Shown: positions 50,326 to 61,147 of the stretch, one piece after another
How positions within the stretch are numbered: the stretch's first letter is position 1
How the letters are laid out: each line of letters starts with the position of its first letter
From: Lepidonotus clava
Taxonomy: Eukaryota; Annelida; Polychaeta; Phyllodocida; Polynoidae
DNA: 64,000 bases
Assembly (NCBI GenBank): GCA_936440205.1
Contig: OW387140.1
Coordinates: 29,385,659 to 29,449,658, forward strand
Reading direction: 5' to 3'
Position numbers and translations under genes: made by a program
Notes under the pieces: generated by a model
Database searches by the model: none
Told to the model about the DNA's origin: nothing
What the model saw: the letters and a program-made list of their open reading frames with translations, nothing else

Positions 50326-52440
50326 GATATAAAAGGCGTGGCAGAGCTTAGACTACAAACAACATACTATGATCCTAGATGGTCTGTACCAGAAGGGCCT
50401 ACACTAATCTTCATAAAAAATTACATGACATTATTATTAAGGGATATGGTATTATTGGGTGTTTCAAATTGTAATTGTTCAAGTTTAAAATGTACCCAGG
50501 ATGTGCCCTACACCGAAGGCCTACTTAGAGGTGTATAAAAAAGTGGAAAACGTATATTTACCTATCCAAAAGACAAATACCTTAAATGAGAAACACTCAA
50601 TATAAAGTTTTGAATGACACATGCCTTAGAGACAGGCCATCTTTGCTCTAGGGAGCGGCACTAAGACAACTTTCGAGAATATAAAACATATTGCAAATAG
50701 TTTTCTTTCAAACCAATACCTCGGCCTATACCATCGTCACCTTGGCATACAAGAGACACATTCTGATACATTCTTAGCTCGATTTAGAATTATAAGGCAA
50801 ACAGTATAAGTAAACAGCTGGTAAACGACTTGGGACAGTGCATTGCCCCCAAACCTATACCCAAACTTAAAACCATAGCTGCCCTACCCTTGCTCTGAGC
50901 TGCTCGCCATCTCCCAAGGGTTAGGGTCGAGTCGCTCACTGCCTTCTCTCTGCATGAATGCTTTATATAAATGAGCAGCTATCGGCCTACCCAACCCTTC
51001 CGCCTTAGCCCACCGGGTCAGTGCCTTCTTTGAAGCCACTACCATACTTTTTACCAGAACTATTAACTCATGATCGGGTCATTGGGTGCCAAGGTCTGAA
51101 GGGCACGAAGTATCTTTAAGATGTCTAATAATCTATTCTTTTTTATTCGAGTTTTTGTGCCATATCAATCGCTCGATTCGAAGAGATCTGAATCAAAGGA
51201 AATGAAAGTTCTCTAAAAGTCCAGGCTAAGTTCAGCAAAGTACACTGCAAAAAGTTGATGAAAGCATCTTTTTTTTTTATATAATGCATAGAGCAACGTA
51301 AGTACAATCCATTACATAAATTTACATTTTCCTGAATATTGAAAATTGTCCATGTTTCCCATAGTTAATCAATTTATACTATTTAGATAATACAGAGACT
51401 AGCTAGATTCCAATTTCTACCCTCCACTCATCTTGCCAGGATCTCTTGGTTCGAATCAACGATGAAATAATATCCAGTGGGAGAGAAGGGTACATTCAAT
51501 ATTACCTGTCAACGTCCCTTATTTCATCAAACGTGAATTAAGTGGTATTGATCAATGAGGTCATAAAGAATCAACCCCCTGAGAATTTAGGTCTGTTGAA
51601 ACAACATACACAGTATGCGTTATTCTGTTGCTTGACTGCAATGTTATAGATTTACTTTCCTTATAGGGATAATCAATATGTAAATTCGTGAATAAGGCTC
51701 CTTTCTGTAGCTATTAAACTCCAGCTATTCAACTCTTTAATGCGGAATGTGATACATTCCTCAACAACGTATAATATAACCATACGTTCCATTGCTAATG
51801 TGCTCAGCATACCCACCTATACATAAAAACCGATGCAATACCTCGGTCTCAATAGATTTATTTGATTTTGAAAGTATGCTCCTTAACAATTTACTTCATC
51901 TACTCTGTGATCATTCAATGAGATATCCAGGCCCAGGCACTGTAATATGTTTCCCTTTTGATATTGGAAAATACAAAGCGGCCTGCACGGCATGGGTCTG
52001 GTATGATTACTACTTTATTGGGTGCTCAGTCAATAAGAAGGTACTTTCCGAATTTATGATTTATAAAGTAGGTAGCTTGGTAGGATAATATCTAGCTTAG
52101 AGGTACCTTAAATTGTCTCCTAAACTCTCTTAATAGGTATTGCATTGAACAGTGAAATATATCAAGTGTTCATACCCGTCGTTCGTAGATGGTTATGATT
52201 GTTCCTGACTGATGATAGTGCTTAGGATATGCATAGAATTTGTCAGTTTCATGACCAGGCTATCTTACAAAAGAATTGGGATGCACGCACAGCGGGCGGG
52301 ACAAAATATGACTTTGTTACATATGAAATTTAGGGGACTCAATAGGCGATTTTTCCGTAACAAGAACCTTCTTCAGTATCTTATAGACCTTTTGCAGATG
52401 GGGTAATATATGACTTTTTTCTGCGACATTTTGCAGATAC
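50326..52440. other. Non-coding stretch
   Basis: AT-rich. Frames of about 60-140 codons are unrecognised and overlap. No element ends seen. Confidence 0.35.
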
Positions 52441-52775
52441 CATGACCGGTTCTAGGCCTTCTGTCCCCTGGACCTTTGCCCCAGGTCTTTTGTCCTCAGG
52501 ACCCGTTTCAGACATATTCACTAATATATGTAGCCTAGGCTTGCTTGATATAGGTTTAAACATTTTAGGATGCAAAGATGCAGGGGTCAAAAGGGATATC
52601 TGAGAAAAGGTACCTATTACCAACTGATCAGGTCACAAATTGACATGAAACATGGGGAAACATGACTGCATATTTCCAAATAATATTTCCCAAATACACT
52701 CCGGTGGAAATAGTGCAAGGGAAAAGGTCCGGGGGACAATGGTCCAGGGGCAAAGGTCTTGCCACAACCATGATA
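52441..52775. mobile_element. Small foldback element with short tandem units in both arms
   Basis: The left arm (about 52441-52506) contains three 15-16 bp units of the type TGTCCCCTGGACCTTTG. The right arm (about 52721-52775) contains the same kind of units inverted (GGTCCAGGGGCAAAGGTC). The arms extend outward with imperfect pairing (CCATGACCGG against ACAACCATGAT). The AT-rich centre is about 210 bp. A non-autonomous MITE or foldback is likely. The ends are not exact. Confidence 0.5.
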
Positions 52776-53095
52776 TGTATATATACATGGACCCAATAGG
52801 CCTATCATTGAATACTACATATAATCAAATGGTCAACGGATTACCAATACATCTAGTCCCTTTAAATGAGTAATGGAAAGTTAACTTCATAACCTCCATC
52901 AGAGGTGACCCTCTCCCCTTTCTAGAGGTCTCCCTACACCCCTGAATATGTTGAAAATTGCTATATATAATATTGATGAGTACACATACAACGTCGTTTA
53001 CAATTAGTGGTGTTATTATTCATTGACTCAATTGATACATGTAGTTCATAGCCTAATACAATTTCTTTTTCATTTCAGCAACTTGAAAAGTCGCC

Positions 53096-53350
53096 ATGTC
53101 GTGTCCAATTCTGGGGCGGACCAAGAAGAAAGCACATGCCAATCAGGTTTACTACTACAGCCTCCAGGAGTACCCCAAACGGTTCGTCACACCCAGCGCT
53201 GGCCAGAGTGACAGCTCGGCCACGCCCGATGGGCGGGGCCAAGGCCCTGAGGGGCGGAGCTTACTGCCTGATGGACAGGCCCCTGAGGTCAGTGAGGATA
53301 CCAGTGACGACGACTTCTCCAGCCTGCACATTGCGGCGGGGGAGATAAAG
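53096..53350 (+). CDS. First coding exon of an unrecognised protein (85 codons)
   Basis: The exon runs 53079-53350. A branch-like CCTAATA and a strong pyrimidine tract end in TTTCATTTCAG at 53078. The ATG at 53096 has G at -3 (CGCCATGT), and the exon ends AAG before GTGAGT at 53351, leaving phase 0. GC is far above the flanking introns, as expected for coding DNA. The peptide starts MSCPILGRTKKKAHANQVYY, with a basic cluster and an aromatic stretch (YYYSLQEYPKRF). It then has a Gly/Pro/Ser-rich linker (35-65) and an acidic patch (SEDTSDDDFSS, 66-76), ending AAGEIK. There is no signal peptide or membrane segment, so it is probably intracellular. The GEIK ending resembles the first strand of many C2 domains, so the next exon might encode one. 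That is a guess. A 5' UTR exon must lie upstream. Confidence 0.75.
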
Positions 53351-56300
53351 GTGAGTGACTCCCGGCACAGTGTAGAGGTTCTGTCTAAATGCGGCCATTG
53401 ATCTGTTCCCAACAACAGCAGAGTTACTGGTGGGAGTAAATCGATACGTTATGTTTTATATATTAAGTAGTTGTCCTTATTGTAGGATAGAGGAGACCAA
53501 GAGACGGATCTGTAGTTTCTGAATTCAGCAGATTATGCATTCAACAAGTTGCCGATTATGCATGCATTGATTTATGTTCTCAATGAAAAATCCATCAATC
53601 CATTTTAGGGATTTAAGTTGTTTGCAGTAACACATAAAAGAGAATATAAAGTAGATTAAATCTTAACAATGTTGGTTTACTTACTACCCAAATTCAAATC
53701 TAAGGCAGCTAAATACATCCTGGTCTCCATCAATCATGACATCATAAGAATACCAGGATATTCACACAATCATAATACATCTATATGAAAACTTGGGCTA
53801 TTGGTGAAGGCAGAGGTTTGGCAGTACTATAATTATGTATCCAAAAGTAGAACGTGCAAGCATAGCTTGCAAACAAAGGAATAGGATATATTATGTAGTA
53901 GTGTTCAATATTTTCAGGATATTATCGGTAATCTACCTATACTCTACATCAAAATTGATAACACTGATATCTAAGTAAATGAAATCGCAGTTCTTTTGAG
54001 AACAGGTAAGAGTGGGATGATTTATCAAGGCAATTTTCAATGCAGGTTACTGGGAATTTAATCTAACATTAATTTGCGTCAAGCAAATCCGCTGGTGTGA
54101 CAGATATTGCAAATAAAACTCAATTTTCATGAGCAAGCTGGCAAACCCATAGTTTAACACAGGACCTGTTGCATTAATAACTTCCCCTTAAATCAGCTGT
54201 CTTTCACCTGGTGCAAAAATGTACCCTAACGACCACTTCAGACCACCATGGGCGATGTAGAAACATGGAAATCCCTTTACCTTTTAAAGGCTTTGCATTG
54301 TCCCTCCGGTCAGTGAGACGTAAAATAGGCCCAATGTGTACACGTGATATTGGTTTGTAAGTAGCTGCCAAAACATTTCAGTTTTCTTTATAAAGGGTCT
54401 CTAGTTTATCCCCTCACTAACGTGATACATGATGAATAAAACGTTGGTACTAAAAGTGTTCTAAAACACTTTTAGGCAGATATATACACAGTCTGCACGG
54501 TTATAGGTATGGTCATCGCAAATACAATTTAGTATCATACTCAGTAATCATAAATCAAAGACACTCTAAATTGTTGTAAAGAGTAGCAATTAGCAATAAC
54601 CAATCCGGTTTAACGTTAACCTATAATGTGCTATCCTGACCCAGACTACTACAGGAATTTCGGAATTTGTTGTGAGTTGTATAAAGTATGTATATTCTAG
54701 GTCGATTATATCTCTGTATATTCTAGGCAGATTGATCCGACCATTGCCCCATTCAGTGACCACCTTGGCCTTATGCCCTTATCTCTCTTGGTGAGGACCT
54801 CATAGCTCCATTGGGAGCAAGTGAGGTTACCAGCTATTCTACGGAGATTCTGTGGAGCAGGTTTTGGAATAGAATCCTTCTATATAGAAAAATAGATAGT
54901 CCTCCTCATCCCCATTCTGAGAGCGTGCCAACAAGTAGTATAGAAAATCGGAGCCTTGAGGCCCCAAATGTCCTCGTATCATGGCCCTACACAGCGGATG
55001 TTTGGGCACTGATAGAAGGATTATGGATGGATTATAAGGTACAGTTGGAGAGACTAGGATAGGAAGTTTAAGAATTATTAAATTTATCTCAGTTAGATGA
55101 AGTTACATAGACTTATAATTATAAAGCTGTATACTCATAAAGCGTACATAGGTTTATATCTGGCATGTATAGTCTATAGTCCATATCATTATTTTTGTGA
55201 CCCGAACAGCAACACCTAAAACAGTAAAATATTTGTGGATGAGCAGTTTGAATTGCTGACAATTTCATACTGACAATTTCATGCAAAGCGGTGTGAAAAC
55301 TATTTTTTTCTTAATTTCTTGTGCAAAGGTGTAACACTCATAGGCTTAGTACTAAACATGCATGTATTTGCACACACACATGCAACATTTTCTCCTCTTT
55401 CCCTAGTTTAGAGGTTCCCCAAAAGGAGGGGGTCAGGACCCCTTGGACCCCCCCTCTGGATCCGCCCCTGTATAGTCCCTGGATTAACACGACAGAGATA
55501 CAACTACCCTAAGCATAACGTTAAGATTAAACGGCAATTTTGAGAAAATGAGATCCCCACAGGGACAACGCCACCTAGTGTGGATCGCATCCCCAGAACT
55601 ACTAATTTAACAAGCTTAGGGTTATTTTTCCTTTTAGTCTATGTAAATTGCTGATATTGAACTATCTTTAATTTGGATGTTTACAAAATTGGGGGATTCT
55701 GTCTCTATATATGAATAGTACCAATCTATATATGTTTTTGATACATGTATCGTCTGTGTGCACGCATTGTACATTTCAAAATCATTTTTCAATAACAAAA
55801 GTTTCTATCCAACCAAAGGCCCAAAATTAGATATTATCAGCACGGCATAATTTGTGTGGAGCCCAACAATCTGGTGATCTCCATGGCGACACCAAGACAA
55901 ACAAATAACTGAACCGAGGCAAACTCGGGAATCAGTTTATAGAGATACTTACATTCTTGCTCTGTTTAAGCAGGGCAATAGCATTGGTGTTCCGACACAA
56001 GTGAGATAGTTCTGGATGAATTTAAGTACAAGCTTTTAAAGCTCAACATAATTTTGTTTCAATCGACTAAATTAGAGGAGTGAATTTTTTTATTATAATA
56101 ATACTCCGAACCGCAGGAGTTGAAGGTCAATAACAACTGTGCTGCACTTTTCCCATTATGATAAAATAAAAGACTTGCTCATGCGGATTCCAGAAGCTTT
56201 ACTTCACAGAGGTTGCACCAGGTGGCAGCAGCAGATCCACATCGTTCCTGTGGGAGCACTTAAAACTCAATCAACGACGAGTTATTGCACTATTATATGG

Positions 56301-56610
56301 GGGGAATGTGCATCAGTTCTTAAGATTAGGATACTAATGATAATGGTAGAAAACAAAATGTTTTACGCGTTAAATATAAACGTTACATTGTTTGCATGCT
56401 TTCCAAGTGAAGTTGCGTTTTGCATCGCAAGTCTTTCACAGTCATAATGAAGAGTAGTTATCACTTAATGGAGATGAGATCTTTGAATTGGAACATAAAT
56501 ATTAGTCTTCATCTTTAGGGGACAAGATCCTTCATATCCATAGGCTGTGTTTAGTTGTGGACCAATTAAGGAGTTAATAAGATGCATGACTTATTATATA
56601 ACTCTGGTAC
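53351..56610 (+). other. Intron downstream of the 53.1-kb exon, left part
   Basis: AT-rich. An 83-codon frame at 54811-55062 is unrecognised and lacks a good acceptor. I found no second exon that I would defend. Confidence 0.4.
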
Positions 56611-56690
56611 GAAACCTGGCCAGGAATCACACGTGGGAACTCTGGGTTAGCAGACCAGTGCTCTATCACTGAGTTAACTCTCCTCCTTGA
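56611..56690 (-). mobile_element. Decayed tRNA-derived SINE head or tRNA pseudogene
   Basis: On the minus strand GGAGAGTTAACTCAGTGATA, then AGAGCACTGGTCTGCTAACC, then GTGTGATTCCTGG, keeps an A box, an anticodon-arm-like segment and a B-box-like segment. The acceptor stem does not pair, so it is not functional. It shares GGAGAGTT and AGAGCAC.GGTCT with 40415-40485. Confidence 0.55.
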
Positions 56691-57895
56691 CACTATATAA
56701 TAGTCATGAGTAAATACTTATATTTTGACTTTAATGTTGGTACATGTATTATAGATATGTTGATGAAAGTAGTTTTATTTTAAGAATATTATGATGTAAA
56801 CCTATAGTTGGTGAGCTGAGAAATCTTCAAAAGAGTTATAGAATGGCAATGCATGATGAGTGCATTGAAACGGCATGCAAATATTTTCTTTGGCATGTCT
56901 ACAAACTTAGACTGGACCATAACAAACATGACCATTTTCCTCTCAGCGTTAAAAGCGTTTGTTGGCACGCTAGTACAAAGGACCAGAAAGTCAGCCACTG
57001 ACTGGCCTACAGCCATTATGTGAACAACATAATCTTTGCCTTTGAACCACGCTTTGAAACTTAATGAATTAAGTATAGATTTGAATAATGATAATACAAA
57101 CTGCAGAGATGGATATTTTCTTTAGGCTCAACAATAATGGAGAACTGTTCAGTACATTATCGTAAGGCAACTTAATCCCCACAGCGCCTATGTAAAAACC
57201 ATCAACCCTTTTGTTATTGCAGCCAAGAACCCAACATTATTTTGATTTGGTATTACAGGTTGAAGCAAAGCTACATTGTACCTATAACATGCTATATTTT
57301 AGGCACCAGTATGCACTTCCATCCATTTAATATTAGGTAGTTTCAATGCGTCTTTGAGAGTACTACAATTACGTTCGACAAATTCATTGAGGCCCATGCA
57401 TACAACCACTTGATTAGGTAATCAGTCTTGAGTAATCGGCACCCTGGACAGCGCCCTAGTCCGGGAAAGACCTGCCCTAGCAAAGGTCTCGATTATAACC
57501 CTGGATTAGATGTGTTTATGGATTTACATCCAATGGGACAGTAGGACATGCAAGAATCAAATGATTACAAGGTCGTGTGCTAGAACCCGGACATTGTGTT
57601 TTGAGGCGAAGTGTATATTCACAGAACATGTGAAGTCCTAGATGTACCCATATATCTGCAAGGGCAAGCTCCATTTATACATAGCACTTTCGTCAAAAGA
57701 AAAGAAAAAAGAAGGCGGCGAGAACAGTTTCAGCTATACGGACGACATTTCTAAAACAGAGCCACTCAGCCAAGCAGACACCACACTTGGCGCTGATTGC
57801 CGGCAGAGAGCGTTAACACGCGCCCGGTGACAGACGGGGGACAGCAACGCTGACAAGACCCTTAACAAAGCCAATTGAAGAGCGTCTACAGTCGC
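56691..57895. other. Non-coding stretch
   Basis: AT-rich to about 57690, then a CpG-richer segment (57700-57890) with an NFI-like TTGGCGCTGATTGCC. No gene seen. Confidence 0.35.
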
Positions 57896-57923
57896 TAATG
57901 ATTAATGTAAATTAATGATCAAA
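57896..57923. promoter_or_regulatory. Cluster of homeodomain-type sites
   Basis: Within 28 bp there are several TAAT cores and TGATTAAT, the composite PBX-HOX consensus TGATTNAT. ATGTAAAT is one base from the POU octamer, and GATCAAA resembles a TCF half-site. It sits in a GC-richer segment (57700-58230) within an AT-rich region. This is a candidate enhancer based only on motif density. Confidence 0.3.
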
Positions 57924-60565
57924 CCCCTCGCACGGGATGCGAAAAAAGAAAACTACCGCAGTTACATAATCGGAGCGTGATAATGAATAAGCCGACCGGA
58001 TGTCTGCATGGCTCGGGGTCCCGGCTCCTTGTTCTGGTATAAGGCGTAAGACAAGAAATTGCGCGGGAAGCTCTAAATGTCGTCTGCTTTGGTGTTCTGT
58101 TCCCAGACGATCAGAAGCCTGCCACTTGTGTTATGGAGAGGCGGGCGGGTGTCGAGGGGCTGCCATAATAGGAAGGTTGGCCGTGTCGTCTGCTGTCAGG
58201 CAAGGGTGGAGACAAACTTAGTGGCTGCCTTAATTCAAGGTCAACAACAACAACATTCTAACGACCTTAGCCCTACTCTCTGGACACTCTCTTATACATA
58301 AAATCAATAGGAAATATTCCCTCTTTTGCATAGATACAAAGACAAAAATAATTATAAATCGTCGCCGGAAGAATGCACTTTCTATAAATCGTCTTCGGGA
58401 GCCGCATGTATCTGTAGTATGAATCCTAGGGAAGGGGGAATGTAGATGCTCTAATATTCGGACAGTTAAACAGAATTTCGAATTTGATTTAAAGATGAAC
58501 TCCACGGGGCCATATCTGGGTGTCCTGGTGGAGGAAAGTGGCAGCAGGTGTTCGTCTCGCCGGGGATCAACGGTAAATTGCATAAAGTTATTTTGTTGTT
58601 TTTATATGTAACCTAGAAAGAATACGCTGGGTTTATAATCCAATCAAAATGCTAACTGGGATGTTTTGCAGCTTCATATGAATCCTTTTTAAACCTAATG
58701 CTATCAACAACAATGAATATATAGTTTTTGTTGTCGATAGATATCACTGAGATAGTCCGAAACTTTATCCATGCCATAAACTACCGTTTTCGCATGAGAG
58801 CATGTTTCTTCCATTGGGCTGATTGAATTGTATCCTTCTCAGACGTGATCTCGCATTCTATCCAGGCACGTCGACGTCCTTTCTTCTTTATTCATATTGC
58901 CTTCAAAGTTAAATATGATCATCATCAATCATCCCCCATGCCTGACTCTAGTTTGCCTTTTGGAAGGTTGCCTTCTGGTATAGTTCCCCTCCTTTGATGA
59001 AATATTTGTGCAGTGCTCCCACAAGGTTCTATTCAAAAGTATCCCTTGATTATTGCGTGACTTAGTAGTGCGTAGAGGTCATAGATTAGGTCGTCAGCCA
59101 GACAGATAAACCGGCGAGGTTTTAGATGAATTACTTGATTACGGTAAATCTAATAGGTATCCACCTGCCCATGCATATTCATGCGTCAACCCAATCATAT
59201 CATAGATACAAAATCACATTAATTTGAAGTTATTTGGTGTTACTTTTCCTCTGCTATTATTATTTCAGATATTGATCTGCAAATCAGTTGGTTCTTCTCA
59301 CAGTGCACTTGTCATTATTTGCATGGACAAACCTATTAATAGAACACTGCTGTTACGCCTGTAACTCTCCTTTTCTTTGACAAATCCAGATTAAAAGTTA
59401 AAAGGAATAAAAAAGAAAGGAGGGGGAGAAGGCATTTTTTGTAGCGAATACAACCCCATATGCTTGAATGGAGCAGCTCATCCAAGGAAGACCGATCAGG
59501 ATCCAAACAGAATCCTCAACTTCTGTACTATTCAATCGATATAACCATGAAAGTTTGAGGCAAGGGATATATCTGGTTACAAATTATCGATACACAAAGG
59601 GCAGAAGAATCATAAAAGGCTAATCGAAGAACTATATTTTTTTCTTATCCTAGTAGTGTTCATTGGGTGCATATATTTGATGACGCCATATTGTTTTTGT
59701 CTTGGTCCACACTTGTTTGTGAGCTCTCGAGGTCCCATACTGTAACTTTCAGGATCCTACGTGTGCGACATGTGGAGAAGCCAAAGCTGATATGTTGTTT
59801 ATTGTTACTATTCATTTTACATTTGGGATCGACGCGGGTTTAGAATTTGTTGATTCAACCTTCATGTAATATAACTGATTTAAATGGAATGTGCCACAAC
59901 GAGTTCATAGTTCATAAAGCAAGGTTGTATAACAACATATACAATGGTAGAACGAGGAAACACAGTGAACTAAATAAGACTTTACAATAAAATAACATAG
60001 TCATGTTTATAGTGAAAATGACCCTTCTATAACCTCTTAGCAGCTGCTTAGGTACGCATGAAATCCAAGGATACTATGCCACGTTACCTTAACTAATTCT
60101 GACCCATTAAGTGTACTGTGGGCACTTTATTCCAAGAGTAAAAAGGCAACTTGAATAATTATAATCGGTACTAAACAAGACACTTTTGGAACTCTTGCGC
60201 CATTGTCAAAACATATTGATGCACATTAATAATTGATTGTAAACTGAAGGAAAACACACCTGTCCTTTGATGGGACAGAAAACCAATATAACCGACACAA
60301 TTTGAGAAATATGTTACATGACTCTACATATGGCCTGCAGAAAAGTATTAGCCGTGGAAATAAACTCGATTTGATCTCAGTAGAATTCTAAAAGGGATTG
60401 CAATACTGCCAATTGTTCGCAAACTTTTTGTAGACCCATATCAGTTGAATTGAGAATTCTTTTAGACACATTTATCAATTTACCCATGGACCTAATTTAG
60501 ACACACCGTATGTATCTACATAGTTATTTGAGTTAAAAAAACTTTGAATATGAATATGAGTCCCT
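57924..60565. other. Non-coding stretch
   Basis: The first 300 bp are CpG-rich and continue the block above. Frames of 73-117 codons at 58000-58583 overlap on both strands with no domain. The rest is AT-rich with nothing recognised. Confidence 0.35.
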
Positions 60566-61147
60566 TTAATTCATTTTGTTATATTTCCATAGTCTAGCTT
60601 TCTTTTTTCCAAGTAAGGGAGTTCTAAACTCATGATTATATTCAATATGCCTTGTATGTTCTATAACCCCTGGAGATCTAGCAAAACCCAATGATGCAAA
60701 TCTAAGACTGGATCCACTCCAGGGAAGCTGCAGTGGAACCGTATAGCCTCCCCACCAGGCCTTTCTTGTGTATTCTGGGAGCTTGGTGTTTCTTCTGGGA
60801 GTAAAAGGGGGGAGGGGGCGGTCTCTCGTTACAGCACGCACCGGGAGGCTCTCAGGGTCCCCCAAGGAGCAGCTCAGGGGGCAGGTGGATCCCTTAGGCA
60901 CGCAGCCCCCACCAGCTCCCAGCTGCTCATGAGAACGCCGCCGGCCTTTGTATTGAATACTCATGATACACAAAAAAACATACTCAGGTATTCCTCGCCT
61001 CGTTCGAGGATATTGATGTATTCTGAGCATCATCGCCGACACCTGCTTGTTCTCTGATGGGTGTCGTGGGACCGTGAAGGTTATAAAAGGGGTCGAATAA
61101 CAGCCTGGAGGTCGGGGATAAAGGAGGTTTGGGGGCAGAGGAGACAT
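60566..61147 (-). other. Longest open frame in the window, 193 codons, status unknown
   Basis: This minus-strand frame begins with ATG and crosses a GC-rich block (about 60720-60960) where stops are scarce. The peptide is basic and rich in Pro, Arg and Ser, with no transmembrane segment, no cysteine-spacing motif and no family I recognise. No splice or promoter signals frame it, and its AT-rich ends look non-coding. It may be chance, a conserved non-coding block, or an unknown single-exon gene. Confidence 0.2.

Noticed and set aside
56611-56690. A second tRNA gene (anticodon-like GCT)
   Set aside because: The acceptor stem does not pair and the B box is altered. It fits a SINE head or pseudogene better.
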